A stretch of 64,000 nt of DNA from Microbacterium sp. GCS4 (GTDB lineage Bacteria; Actinomycetota; Actinomycetes; Actinomycetales; Microbacteriaceae): positions 548,368-612,367 of the forward strand of contig NZ_LGYE01000002.1 of assembly GCF_001262495.1 (NCBI RefSeq). Reading direction: 5' to 3'. Of this stretch, positions 17,703 through 27,320 are shown in pieces (position 1 is the first letter of the stretch; every line of letters begins with the position of its first letter). Below the pieces are notes generated by a model. That model worked only from the letters and a program-made list of their open reading frames with translations, was not told the origin of the DNA and did not search any database. A program made the position numbers and the translations under genes.

Positions 17703-19427
17703 ATGGCCACGGTTGCAGAGAACATCGTCAGGACACTGGGCGCCAACGGGATCGAGCGGGTCTACGGACTTCCGGGCGACTCGCTCAACGGCTTCACCGA
17801 CGCGCTGCGCAAGGACGGGAGCATCCGCTGGGTGCACGTGCGGCACGAGGAGTCGGCGGCGTTCGCCGCGGCGGCGGATGCTGCGCTCACGGGCGACCTC
17901 GCTGTCGTCGCAGGCTCCTGCGGGCCGGGCAACCTGCACCTCATCAACGGCCTCTATGACGCCAACCGCTCGCGCGTGCCCGTGCTCGCGATCGCCGCGC
18001 ACATCCCGACGAACGAGATCGGCACGGGGTACTTCCAGGAGACGCATCCGCAGGAGCTGTTCCGGGAGTGCAGCGTGTACGTCGAGTACGTCGCCGACCC
18101 GAAGCAGATGCCCCGTCTGCTGGAGATCGCGATGCGCGCGGCGATCGAGCAGCGCGGCGTCGCGGTGCTCGTGATCCCCGGCGACGTCGCGCTCGCCGAC
18201 ATCGCAGACGACCGCGCCGTGGTGATCGAGCGCACGCGTCCCGTGGTGGTGCCGAGCGGTGACGAGCTCGAGCGTGCGGCGACTCTGCTGAACGCATCCC
18301 GCAAGACGACGATCCTCGCCGGCGCGGGCGTCGAGGGCGCGCACGACGAGGTGGTCGCCCTCGCCGACCGTCTGGGTGCCCCGATCGTGCACGCCCTGCG
18401 CGGCAAGGAGTTCATCGAGTACGACAACCCCTTCGACGTGGGGATGACGGGACTGCTCGGCTTCGCGTCCGGGTATCGGGCGATGGAGGCGGCGGACACC
18501 CTGCTCGTGCTCGGCAGCGACTTCCCGTACGAGCAGTTCTACCCCGAGCACGCCACGACGATCCAGGTCGACATCCGCGGCTCGCAGCTCGGCAAGCGGC
18601 ATCCGCTCGATCTGGGTCTCGTGGGCGATGTCCGGGCGACCGTCGATGCGCTGCTTCCGCGGCTCGCCGAGACGTCCGACCGCGGACACCTCGACGACGC
18701 GACAGCGCACTACCGCAAGACCCGCGCGAAGCTCGACGACCTCGCGACCCCGACGAAGAAGGGGAGGCCGATTCACCCGCAGTACCTCGCCCGGCTCCTC
18801 GACGAGCAGGCGGCGGATGACGCGATCTTCACGGCCGACGTCGGATCGCCCACCGTCTGGGCGGCGCGCTACCTGTCGATGACGGAGGGACGCCGGCTCA
18901 TCGGGTCGTTCACGCACGGCTCCATGGCGAACGCGCTGCTGCACGGCATCGGCGCACAGGTCTCGCACCCCGACCGACAGGTGGTGGCGCTCGCCGGAGA
19001 CGGCGGCCTCGCGATGATGCTGGGCGAGCTGCTCACGCTCACGCAGAACCGACTGCCCGTGAAGTCGATCGTCGTGAACAACTCCTCGCTGAACTTCGTC
19101 GAGTTGGAGATGAAGGCCGCGGGTTTCGTGAACTTCGGCACCGGTCTCGACAACCCGAGCTTCGCGGCGATCGCCGAGGCCATGGGCATCTTCGCCCGGC
19201 GCGTGGAGAACAGCGAGGACCTGCCGGCCGCGCTCGCTGAAGTGCTCGCGCACGACGGACCCGCCCTGCTCGACGTCGTCACCGAGCGTCAGGAGCTGTC
19301 GATGCCGCCCGCCGTCGAGGCGGCGCAGGTCAAGGGTTTCGCGCTGTACGCGATCCGCACGGTCATGTCGGGCCGCGGCGACGAGCTGCTCGACCTCGCT
19401 CGGGCGAACTGGCGCCAACTGCTCTGA
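17703..19427 (+). CDS. pqo: pyruvate:quinone dehydrogenase (pyruvate oxidase)
   Basis: The 574-residue thiamine-diphosphate flavoenzyme has the N-terminal motif GIERVYGLPGDSLNGF, the TPP-activating Glu in VRHEESAAFAA, the GSCGPGNLHLINGLYDA segment, and a C-terminal TPP site GDGGLAMMLGE through NNSSLNF. The C-terminus is extended and ends in a helical segment, as in membrane-activated PoxB. It oxidises pyruvate to acetate and CO2 and passes electrons to the quinone pool. Acetate produced here could feed the AckA-Pta and isocitrate lyase genes also in this window. Confidence 0.9.
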   Translation: MATVAENIVRTLGANGIERVYGLPGDSLNGFTDALRKDGSIRWVHVRHEESAAFAAAADAALTGDLAVVAGSCGPGNLHLINGLYDANRSRVPVLAIAAHIPTNEIGTGYFQETHPQELFRECSVYVEYVADPKQMPRLLEIAMRAAIEQRGVAVLVIPGDVALADIADDRAVVIERTRPVVVPSGDELERAATLLNASRKTTILAGAGVEGAHDEVVALADRLGAPIVHALRGKEFIEYDNPFDVGMTGLLGFASGYRAMEAADTLLVLGSDFPYEQFYPEHATTIQVDIRGSQLGKRHPLDLGLVGDVRATVDALLPRLAETSDRGHLDDATAHYRKTRAKLDDLATPTKKGRPIHPQYLARLLDEQAADDAIFTADVGSPTVWAARYLSMTEGRRLIGSFTHGSMANALLHGIGAQVSHPDRQVVALAGDGGLAMMLGELLTLTQNRLPVKSIVVNNSSLNFVELEMKAAGFVNFGTGLDNPSFAAIAEAMGIFARRVENSEDLPAALAEVLAHDGPALLDVVTERQELSMPPAVEAAQVKGFALYAIRTVMSGRGDELLDLARANWRQLL

Positions 19428-19459
19428 GGCAGTGCGGCGGCCTCGGCGCGAACCGGGCC

Positions 19460-22258
19460 TCAGCTGTCGAGCGGCGCCCGCACCTCCGCGGCGTCGCCGT
19501 GGCGGCCGAGCGCCTCGAGCACATCGCCGAGCTCCAGAGCCGCGACCTGCCGCAGGGGCGGATGCTCGGCGGCGTGCTCGATCGCGCTGCGATAGACCGG
19601 TACGGCATCCGACGGACGCTCGTTCGCCGCGAGCAGCCGGGCCGCGAACAGCTCCGAGCCTCCGGCCGAGTCCGCATCCCCGATCCCGGCGAACGCGTCC
19701 GCGGCGGTGAGGGCCGCGGCGACGGCCTCGTCGATCCGGCCGAACGACGCGAGCGCGCGTCCACGGGAGTCCTGCACGTCGGCCGCCAGCCACCCGGCCT
19801 CGTGCTCCTGCGCCAGCTGGGCGACCTCGTCGAGCAGCGCGAAGGCCCGCTCGTCCTGGCGCGCGCCATAGGCCTGCGCGAGGTTGTGCAGCACGTCGGC
19901 GCGAGCTCCGACGGCATCCGGGGCGGTGCGGACGATCTCCGAGGCCGCCTCCAGTGTCGCGATCGCCTCGTCGTGCTCCTCGAAGCGCGCCAGGATCTTG
20001 GCCCGCTCCGTGAGCACCACGGCCTGGTCTGCGGGCTCCCCGCCCTCGCCGAACAGCTCCGCCGCATAGCCGAACGCGCCGACCGCCTGCCCGAACTCCC
20101 CGGATGCCGCGAGAGCGCGTGCGAGCATCGACGCGGTCATCGCACGCGATGCCGCGGGCACCTCGTCCTCCTCCTCGCGCTGCAGCACCGTGCCGAACAG
20201 CTCGGCCGCTTCCTCGGCGTCGCCCTGCGCGAGCATGGCGCGCGCGAGACGGAAGTCCGCTCCGGCCCGGTCGCCGCCCTCCTGCGCGACGAATCGCGCA
20301 GTCACGCGGTAGCGCGACACGGCCTTCTCCGCATCGCCCGCGTCCTCCCACAACGCGCCGGCGAGCAGGTGCGCCGCGCCGAGCGCCGTCGTGGCGCCGA
20401 GGCCGGCGAGCAGGCGGCAGGCCTCGTCGGCATCCGTGGCGCCGCCCGCGAAGTCATCGCGCCCGCCGCGCACCCGGGCGCGCGTCTGCAGCGCCTGCGC
20501 GCGGTGTCCCTCGCTGAGGTCGTCCTGTGAGAGGAAGCGGTCGAGCAGCGCCGACGCCGCCTCGATGTCGCCCTTCTGCAGCACGGCGGTGATCGCGATC
20601 AGCGTGGTGGTGTTCGACAGGCGCGCATCCTCGGCCTCGGCGAAGGCGCGGGCCGCGATCTCGGCCATGTCGAGCGCGGCATCCGGCTCTTCGGCGTGCA
20701 TGTGCATCGACGCACGGCTGATCGCCAGGTCGCCGCGCGACCACGCCGGGAGGGATGCCGCGGCGGCGAGTTCGTCTTCGAGCGCCGCGGCCGTCTCGGG
20801 CGTGCGCAGGCCGAAGGTCGCGAGCCCCAGGCGCTGCTCGAGGTCGGCCTGCTCGGGCTTCCCCGCGGCGCGGAGCGCCTCGATGCGGGCGGGGAGGATC
20901 TCGCGAGCCTCGTCGGCCCGGTCCAGCGCGATGAGGATGCCGATGCGCATCGACAGGAGCTGCGACAGCTTGGCGGGGTCCTCGACCTCGAGCGCCTTCG
21001 GCAGAGCCTCGAGCGTCTCGTGCTCGGCGCCGAACTGCGCGAGGTTCATGGCCCGCTCGAACCAGCCGTCGGCGTCGGTGGGTGTCGTCGCGTCGGTCGT
21101 AGCGACGAACGCGTCCGAGCGGATCGGCACGTCGTAGCTCGTGTCCTCCAGCGCACGGAGCCGCGCGAGGCTGCGGGCATGGCCGTCGGTGCCGTCGCGG
21201 CGGTCGAACTCGGCTCCGATGCGCTCGGCCGCCGCCCACGCCGCTGCCGCGAGCGAGGCCGCATCCCACACGCCCTCGTGGGCGCCGAAGAACGCCGCGA
21301 GAGCGGGGGCATCGGCGCCTCGCACGGGCGTCTCCCCGTGCCCGACAGCGGTGACCCGGTCGAGCGCGACGGCGATCGCACCGAGGGCGGCGAAGTGCGC
21401 GTCGACGTTCAGCCCGTCATGTGCGAGCCAGGCGATGTGACGCTCGACCATCGCGAGGGCGCGCGCCTCGTTGCCGGTGACGGCTGCGAACACGATGTTG
21501 TTCGCGACGATGCGCAGGTTGTCGGCGTTGTCCTTCGCGAGACGGTAGCTGCGCAGATGCGCGCTCTTCGCCTCGTCCAGCCGGCCGGCGCGCAGGTAGG
21601 GGAGGAGCGCGCGCGACAGGGCGTGCTCGGGCTCCTCGCCGCAGGAGAAGCCGCCCTCGAGCATCTCCTCCACGAGGCGGATCGCGTCGGCGTCCCTGTC
21701 GGTCTCCGCGAAGAATCCGGCGAACTGGCTGCGTCCGCACGCGTCGCAGTGGCTGTGCTCGTCGCGGGGCGTCGCCTCCAGCTGCACGCGCAGCGCCTCG
21801 GCGTCGTCCAGGCGTCCGGCATCCCAGGCGTCCTCGAAGCGTGCCGTCAGGACGCCGCTCTGCCCGAGGCCCGCCGCGCGGTAGTGCGACTCCATGTCGT
21901 CGAGCACGGCAGCGATCTGCTCGACCGAGAACGCCGGCGAGGAGCGCAGCGCCGAGGCCATCCACTTGAACTGCCACATGAGGTCGGCGCCGCCGTACTC
22001 GAGGTCGGCGGGGAAGCGCTGCGGATCGGCATCGTGCCGGGCGAGGCACCACGCGAAGGAGTTCAGCATCACATCGGTGGCGCCGTTCATGTTCGCGGAC
22101 GCGGTCTGCCGCATGCGCGCCTCGTACTCGAGACGCTCGTCGCCGAGCTCGACCGCCAACGCCACGGCATCCGCCACCAGAGCCTGCTCCGCGGGGCCCC
22201 ACGGCGTGCGGTCGATCTCCTCGATCAGCTGCGCGAAGCGCTTCTTCGGACGTGCCAT
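19460..22258 (-). CDS. large TPR-like helical protein
   Basis: The 932-residue soluble protein is rich in Ala, Glu and Arg. From about residue 400 onward it shows repeated helix-pair units of TPR type (for example GELGQAVGAF-like, AGDAEKAVSRYR-like and FGRIDEAVAAAL-like segments). The N-terminal third is less repetitive and carries HSHCDACGR at about 168-176, a possible metal or redox site. There is no signal peptide or membrane segment. It begins 25 bp after the HSP90-family gene and is almost certainly co-transcribed with it. The function is unknown; a dedicated HSP90 partner or co-chaperone is an inference. Confidence 0.8.
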   Translation of the reverse strand: MARPKKRFAQLIEEIDRTPWGPAEQALVADAVALAVELGDERLEYEARMRQTASANMNGATDVMLNSFAWCLARHDADPQRFPADLEYGGADLMWQFKWMASALRSSPAFSVEQIAAVLDDMESHYRAAGLGQSGVLTARFEDAWDAGRLDDAEALRVQLEATPRDEHSHCDACGRSQFAGFFAETDRDADAIRLVEEMLEGGFSCGEEPEHALSRALLPYLRAGRLDEAKSAHLRSYRLAKDNADNLRIVANNIVFAAVTGNEARALAMVERHIAWLAHDGLNVDAHFAALGAIAVALDRVTAVGHGETPVRGADAPALAAFFGAHEGVWDAASLAAAAWAAAERIGAEFDRRDGTDGHARSLARLRALEDTSYDVPIRSDAFVATTDATTPTDADGWFERAMNLAQFGAEHETLEALPKALEVEDPAKLSQLLSMRIGILIALDRADEAREILPARIEALRAAGKPEQADLEQRLGLATFGLRTPETAAALEDELAAAASLPAWSRGDLAISRASMHMHAEEPDAALDMAEIAARAFAEAEDARLSNTTTLIAITAVLQKGDIEAASALLDRFLSQDDLSEGHRAQALQTRARVRGGRDDFAGGATDADEACRLLAGLGATTALGAAHLLAGALWEDAGDAEKAVSRYRVTARFVAQEGGDRAGADFRLARAMLAQGDAEEAAELFGTVLQREEEDEVPAASRAMTASMLARALAASGEFGQAVGAFGYAAELFGEGGEPADQAVVLTERAKILARFEEHDEAIATLEAASEIVRTAPDAVGARADVLHNLAQAYGARQDERAFALLDEVAQLAQEHEAGWLAADVQDSRGRALASFGRIDEAVAAALTAADAFAGIGDADSAGGSELFAARLLAANERPSDAVPVYRSAIEHAAEHPPLRQVAALELGDVLEALGRHGDAAEVRAPLDS

Positions 22259-22283
22259 GCGTGGTCCCTTCGGAGGATGCGGG

Positions 22284-24107
22284 TCAGACGGCGTCGCCGA
22301 AGGAGACCGCGTCCCCCTCGATGCCGGCCGAGAGCGAGACGAGGTCGGTGAGCGCCGAGGTCATGAGCGCACGGTCGGCATCGGTGAGCGGATGGTGTCC
22401 TGCGAGGAGCGCCTGGATGTAGAGCAGCTGCACGGTGCGGGAGAACACCGCGTCGTCCTGCACGCGGACGAGCGCCCGGACGACGCGGTTCGCCCAGTTG
22501 AGGCACAGGCGCGCGCTGAGGTCGTCGTCGCGCGAGGCGGAGATCGTCGCGTCGATGCGGTCGAGCACGCCGCCCCACAGCGACCCCGTGATGCCCTTGG
22601 TGCGTCCGCGGTCGATGCGCCGGAGCACCTCGGGGTCTGCGACGTACAGGGCGGCGAGCTCGGGCTGGTCGATCGAGCGCACGGTGACGGCGCAACCGGA
22701 TGCCGCGAGCACGGCGCCCGCCCGCGACTCGAGAGCCACCGCGGCGTCGCGGTCGTCGAGAGGTGGCGGGTCGAGCCGGTCGAGCTCTCCGGTCACGTCG
22801 ACCGCCTCGACCGTGACCTGCGGGTAGAGCTCTGGCAGCATCCGCACGAGGTCGGAGTCGTACAGGTAGCCGCCGTTCACCAGCACCTCGGATGCCGGGG
22901 AGATGCCGGCCACCTGCCGGAACTCGTCCACGGTCTGCGCGAACCGCACGTGGGGGTAGCGCTCGACGAGGTCGCCGATCCGCATCGTGCCGTGCGTGGT
23001 CTCGAGCGTGAGCCATCGCGTGATGAACCGCGCGAGCTCCTCGTCGTGGCGCACGAGGGACTTCAGCCCGACCTCGTGGATCGCGACGAACTGCGCGAGT
23101 CGGTGCGGTTCGCGCAGCCCGAGCTCGAGAACCCAGCGGCGGATGCCGGCGCCGAGCTGTTCGCGCACCCGTTCGAGCGAGGCGTCCTCGACGAGCGACT
23201 CTCGGCTCGCGGTGGGGGAGAGGCCCGTCGAGTCGATCACGGCGCGCACGAAGAACGCCCAATCGGGGAGCACGTCGTCGACGCGCTCGCCCAGCAGCAT
23301 CCGTCCGAGGTACATCCGGGTGGCCTGCCGCGCGCCGGGTGGGGGAGCGAAGGGGAGCACGTAGGCGAGGCCGCGTGTGCCGGTCGCCGGCTCGCTCAGC
23401 TCGATCACATCGAGCGGGGAGGCGCCGAGCAGGTCGCGCCCGTACTGCACGGCGGCATCCGGGTCGTCGCCGGGGTCGAGGAAGGGCGCGGTCCGCGTGA
23501 GGTCGACGTCGCCGCCCTGAGCGTCCAGCGTGACCCGCACCGGCAGGAACTCCGCGAAGGTCGTGGCGAGCTCGCGCACCGCGGGCGCGCGGAGCAGCTC
23601 GTCGGCGTCGAAGCGCGGCACCAGGTGCACGCTCGTTCCGATCGGGAGGTCGTCGTCGATCTCGGTCACACGGAACGTGCCGTCCGCGCTCCCGGACCAC
23701 TCGACGGCCGGGCCGCCGCGGGCGCTGCGGGAGCGGATGACGATCGTGTCCGCCACCATGAAGCAGCTGAGCAGTCCGATGCCGAACTGGCCGAGGTAGT
23801 CGCTGCGGGGCAGGTCGAAGATGTCGCGCTTGGAGCTGCGTCCGACGGTCGCGAGCAGATCGGCGACCTCGGACGCGGTGAGGCCGACGCCGTCGTCGCG
23901 GAGCACGAACTCCCCCGTGGCCTCGGAGAGGGGCGTGATGCGGATGCGACCGCCCTGGCCGTCGAGCTCGCGCCGCGCCGTGATCGCGTCCCGCGCGTTC
24001 TGCAGGAGTTCGCGGAGGTAGACGCGAGGGCTGGAGTAGATGTGCCGGCTGAGCAGATCGACGACCCCGCGCAGATCCACCTGGAACTGCTGCACCTCAG
24101 CGCTCAC
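22284..24107 (-). CDS. HSP90-family ATPase (HtpG-like)
   Basis: The 607-residue protein has the GHKL ATPase motifs in order: ELLQNARDAI (catalytic Glu and Mg-binding Asn), LRDDGVGLT, and LGQFGIGLLSCFMVAD. Middle and C-terminal HSP90-like regions follow. It is diverged from classical HtpG and lacks a C-terminal MEEVD. AGGAGG at 24115-24120 gives a 7-bp spacing to the GTG at 24107; the ATG at 24113 would leave only one base, so GTG is chosen. It forms an operon with the large TPR-like protein. A minus-strand TAGGCT -10 lies about 30 bp upstream. Confidence 0.85.
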   Translation of the reverse strand: MSAEVQQFQVDLRGVVDLLSRHIYSSPRVYLRELLQNARDAITARRELDGQGGRIRITPLSEATGEFVLRDDGVGLTASEVADLLATVGRSSKRDIFDLPRSDYLGQFGIGLLSCFMVADTIVIRSRSARGGPAVEWSGSADGTFRVTEIDDDLPIGTSVHLVPRFDADELLRAPAVRELATTFAEFLPVRVTLDAQGGDVDLTRTAPFLDPGDDPDAAVQYGRDLLGASPLDVIELSEPATGTRGLAYVLPFAPPPGARQATRMYLGRMLLGERVDDVLPDWAFFVRAVIDSTGLSPTASRESLVEDASLERVREQLGAGIRRWVLELGLREPHRLAQFVAIHEVGLKSLVRHDEELARFITRWLTLETTHGTMRIGDLVERYPHVRFAQTVDEFRQVAGISPASEVLVNGGYLYDSDLVRMLPELYPQVTVEAVDVTGELDRLDPPPLDDRDAAVALESRAGAVLAASGCAVTVRSIDQPELAALYVADPEVLRRIDRGRTKGITGSLWGGVLDRIDATISASRDDDLSARLCLNWANRVVRALVRVQDDAVFSRTVQLLYIQALLAGHHPLTDADRALMTSALTDLVSLSAGIEGDAVSFGDAV

Positions 24108-24296
24108 CGGCATCCCTCCTGTTGCTCCGCCCGCCGAGCCTAGCAACTGTGCCGATGGCGCCGCCGGTTCGGCAGGGCGCGACGGATGCCGTATGCTGGA
24201 CCAGCAGTTGTTGTCTGCATTCTTTCGCCGTGCCCCGGATCTCAGGACTCGGAACGGTGGCAGGATGGGACGACACCCCGAGGCCTCCAGGTCTCT

Positions 24297-24369
<73 letters not shown>

Positions 24370-24409
24370 CGCGTCAGTGCAACGCTGGCACACGAAAGGT
24401 ACATTCAGG

Positions 24410-24685
24410 ATGGATCAGGACGAACCGCGCGGCGAGGTCGTCGCGGCCGGCGCCACCCGCGAGAAGAGCGGCAACGCCTTCTCCCGGTTCTTCGGGGGCA
24501 TCGCCCTGTTCTTCCGCCAGGTCATCGCAGAGCTTCGCAAGGTCGTCACGCCGACTCGCAAGGAGCTGGTCAAGTTCACCGCGGTGGTGCTCGTCTTCGT
24601 CATCATCGTCATGGGCATCGTCTACGGACTCGACACTCTGTTCGCATGGGTGACGCACATCGTGTTCGGGGTCCCCGACGCGTGA
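24410..24685 (+). CDS. secE: preprotein translocase subunit SecE
   Basis: The 91-residue protein has the SecE core AELRKVVTPTRKELVKFTAVV followed by one transmembrane helix (about residues 56-80). The short N-terminal tail is hydrophilic, as in other actinobacteria. SecE clamps SecY in the Sec translocon. It lies between tRNA-Trp and nusG, the expected order. An AAAGG ribosome binding site precedes the ATG. Confidence 0.96.
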   Translation: MDQDEPRGEVVAAGATREKSGNAFSRFFGGIALFFRQVIAELRKVVTPTRKELVKFTAVVLVFVIIVMGIVYGLDTLFAWVTHIVFGVPDA

Positions 24686-24725
24686 TGCCCTGCGGCCCTG
24701 GCTGCAGTGATTGGAAAGAGACAAC

Positions 24726-25769
24726 GTGTCTGAACGATATTCCGACGACGCCGACTGGGCGACCGCCGCAGAGCAGTCCAGCGAGGAGGACGAGGCCCAG
24801 GAGGGCAACGTCCTCGCCGCTGAAGAGCGCTCCGTGACGTCCGCCGAGCACGTCGCCCTCCACGTGGAGGACGAGGACGGCAGCGACGACGCCGGCGCAG
24901 ACGACGACACCGACATCGAGATCGACGACCCGGAGGCTGACGCGATCGTGAACGACGCCCTCAACCTGGACGAAGCAGCGGAGTCCGAGGCTGCCGCAGA
25001 GGTCCTCAACGACGCCGTGGCGGAAGACACCGCGGAGCAGGCAGCCGAGGCGGCCGACGAGGTCACCCCGTACGACGGCCCGGACGTGAACGGCGAGGAC
25101 GACCGTCCCGCGGCCGAGTCCGACGAGGACGCCGACGAGTCCGAGGAGGACCCGTACGAGGCATTCCGCATGGACCTGCGGATGCTGCCGGGCAAGTGGT
25201 ACGTCATCCACTCGTACGCGGGCTTCGAGCGCAAGGTCAAGGCGAACATCGAGCAGCGCAAGTCGACGCTCGAGGTCGAGGACGAGATCTACCAGATCGA
25301 GGTCCCGATGGAGGACGTCGTCGAGATCAAGAACGGCCAGCGCAAGATGGTCACCCGCGTGCGCATCCCCGGCTACGTGCTGGTGCGCATGGAGCTCACC
25401 GAGGACACCTGGTCGGTCGTCCGCCACACGCCCGGCGTCACCGGCTTCGTGGGCAACGCCCACAACCCGACGCCGCTGCGCTTCGAAGAGGCCTTCAACA
25501 TGCTGAAGTCGCTCGTCGAGGTCAAGGACGTGCCGACCGCCAAGAACATCGCGGCCAAGGGCGGCGTCGCCGTCGCCCGTCCGCTGCCCGCCGAGGTCGA
25601 CTTCGAGATCGGCGAGACCATCACGATCAAGGAGGGTTCGTTCGCGGGTCTTCCCGGTTCGATCAGCGAGATCAAGCCCGAGAGCGGCAAGCTCACGGTG
25701 CTCGTCTCCCTGTTCGAGCGCGAGACCCCCGTCGAGCTGTCGTTCGACCAGGTCACCAAGATGATCTGA
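24726..25769 (+). CDS. nusG: transcription antitermination factor NusG, long acidic N-terminus
   Basis: The 347-residue protein has a NGN domain beginning at KWYVIHSYAGFERKVKANI (about residue 157) and a KOW domain near the end (GETITIKEGSFAGLPGSI). It couples RNA polymerase to Rho or ribosomes. The first 156 residues are an extremely Asp/Glu-rich, probably disordered extension with only about five basic residues; most NusG proteins have little or none of this. The GTG start follows GGAAAGAG. A strong terminator follows. Confidence 0.95.
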   Translation: MSERYSDDADWATAAEQSSEEDEAQEGNVLAAEERSVTSAEHVALHVEDEDGSDDAGADDDTDIEIDDPEADAIVNDALNLDEAAESEAAAEVLNDAVAEDTAEQAAEAADEVTPYDGPDVNGEDDRPAAESDEDADESEEDPYEAFRMDLRMLPGKWYVIHSYAGFERKVKANIEQRKSTLEVEDEIYQIEVPMEDVVEIKNGQRKMVTRVRIPGYVLVRMELTEDTWSVVRHTPGVTGFVGNAHNPTPLRFEEAFNMLKSLVEVKDVPTAKNIAAKGGVAVARPLPAEVDFEIGETITIKEGSFAGLPGSISEIKPESGKLTVLVSLFERETPVELSFDQVTKMI

Positions 25770-25784
25770 CGCTCCGCGTCGCAC

Positions 25785-25815
25785 GAAGAGGCCGTCCCGT
25801 CGGGGCGGCCTCTTC
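25785..25815 (+). terminator. terminator after nusG
   Basis: Perfect 10-bp arms GAAGAGGCCG (25785-25794) and CGGCCTCTTC (25806-25815) with an 11-base loop, 15 bp after the nusG stop. Confidence 0.75.
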
Positions 25816-25835
25816 GCGTTCCCGGGCGCACGGGA

Positions 25836-25902
25836 GATGGAAAACGTCGCGGAAAGCATCCGTTCCCGAGCGTTTTCCATCCATCGTCGCATCGGGTAGA
25901 CT
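25836..25902 (+). promoter_or_regulatory. rplK-rplA promoter with flanking inverted repeat
   Basis: TAGACT (25897-25902) is the likely -10, giving a leader of about 105 bases before rplK. Upstream are perfect 11-bp inverted arms, GATGGAAAACG (25836-25846) and CGTTTTCCATC (25871-25881); the right arm covers the -35 position. The arms may be an operator. L1 feedback would act on the downstream leader instead. Confidence 0.5.
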
Positions 25903-26013
25903 GTTGTGGTTTGTGCGCCGCTTTTGCGTGCGCTCAGACGACCACGGTCCGGAGATGCCGGCTCTGTGGGAGAAGCGGATGCTCCGGCATCCGATTCGAC
26001 GAAAGGAAAGAGA

Positions 26014-26445
26014 ATGGCACCGAAGAAGAAGGTGACCGGCCTGATCAAGCTTCAGATCAACGCCGGTGCAGCCAACCCGGCGCCGCCGATCGGCCCCGCG
26101 CTCGGTCAGCATGGCGTCAACATCATGGAGTTCTGCAAGGCGTACAACGCCGCGACCGAGTCGCAGCGCGGCAACGTCATCCCCGTGGAGATCACCGTCT
26201 ACGAGGACCGCAGCTTCACGTTCATCCTGAAGACCCCGCCGGCTGCGGAGCTCATCAAGAAGGCCGCCGGCGTGCCCAAGGGCTCGTCGACCCCGCACAC
26301 CGTCAAGGTCGCGAAGATCACCAAGGACCAGGTCCGTCAGATCGCCGAGCAGAAGCAGGCCGACCTGAACGCGAACGACATCGAGGCCGCCTCGAAGATC
26401 ATCGCCGGCACCGCCCGTTCCATGGGCATCACGGTCGAGGGCTGA
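26014..26445 (+). CDS. rplK: 50S ribosomal protein L11
   Basis: The 143-residue protein begins [20 protein letters not shown] and contains the conserved [19 protein letters not shown] block and the C-terminal [12 protein letters not shown]. It binds the GTPase-associated region of 23S rRNA. Length is standard. A GAAAGGAAAG ribosome binding site precedes the ATG. It is followed 11 bp later by rplA. Confidence 0.98.
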
Positions 26446-26456
26446 GGAGAATAATC

Positions 26457-27146
26457 ATGGCTACCAAGTCCAAGGCTTACAAGGCTGCCGCCGAGAAGAT
26501 CGAGGCAGACCGTTTCTACACCCCGACCGAGGCTGTGACCCTCGCGAAGGAGACCGGCTCGTCGAAGTTCGACGCCACCGTCGAGGTCGCGCTCAAGCTC
26601 TCCGTCGACCCGCGCAAGGCGGACCAGATGGTGCGCGGCACCGTCATCCTCCCGCACGGCACCGGCAAGACCGCCCGCGTCATCGTGTTCGCCACCGGCC
26701 CCGCGGCCGAGGCAGCGATCGCCGCAGGTGCAGATGAGGTCGGCGGCGCCGAGCTCATCGAGAAGGTCGCCGGCGGCTGGACCGCGTTCGACGCGGCCGT
26801 CTCCACCCCGGAGCTCATGGGCCAGGTCGGTCGTCTCGGCAAGGTGCTCGGCCCGCGTGGTCTGATGCCGAACCCGAAGACCGGCACGGTGACCCCGAAT
26901 ACGGCGAAGGCCGTCGAGGACATCAAGGGCGGAAAGATCGAGTTCCGCGTCGACAAGCACGCCAACGTGCACTTCGTCGTCGGCAAGGCGTCGTTCTCGG
27001 CCGAGCAGCTCGACGAGAACATCAAGGCCGCTCTCGAGGAGATCGTCCGCCTGAAGCCGTCGAGCTCGAAGGGCCGTTACATCCAGAAGGGCGCCGTGTC
27101 GACCACGTTCGGCCCCGGCATCCCGCTGGACGTCAACGCCATCTGA
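26457..27146 (+). CDS. rplA: 50S ribosomal protein L1
   Basis: The 229-residue protein has the L1 hallmarks [16 protein letters not shown] and [15 protein letters not shown]. It forms the L1 stalk and, in many bacteria, represses its own rplKA m[11 protein letters not shown] ribosome binding site precedes the ATG. A strong terminator follows, so rplJ-rplL form a separate unit in this genome. Confidence 0.98.
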   Translation: MATKSKAYKAAAEKIEADRFYTPTEAVTLAKETGSSKFDATVEVALKLSVDPRKADQMVRGTVILPHGTGKTARVIVFATGPAAEAAIAAGADEVGGAELIEKVAGGWTAFDAAVSTPELMGQVGRLGKVLGPRGLMPNPKTGTVTPNTAKAVEDIKGGKIEFRVDKHANVHFVVGKASFSAEQLDENIKAALEEIVRLKPSSSKGRYIQKGAVSTTFGPGIPLDVNAI

Positions 27147-27157
27147 GCATGACCCTG

Positions 27158-27190
27158 GAAAGGCCCCCGCGCATCGCGCGGGGGCCTTTC
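27158..27190 (+). terminator. terminator after rplA
   Basis: Perfect 15-bp arms GAAAGGCCCCCGCGC and GCGCGGGGGCCTTTC around a 3-base loop, followed by TCGTG. Confidence 0.88.
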
Positions 27191-27320
27191 TCGTGCCTCG
27201 GCCCGCTCGCTGCGACATGCGACGTCATCTCGACTGGGATGCCGGTGCACAACGCGCGTAGGGTGAGGGAGTCCCGCGCGTCACAGCATCCGCGCCACCG
27301 CACCCCAGGAGGGTAACCCC

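Noticed and set aside
16938..20351. A 1137-codon frame extending the DedA gene upstream
   Set aside because: It runs antisense through pqo; only the last 212 codons are a recognisable DedA protein.
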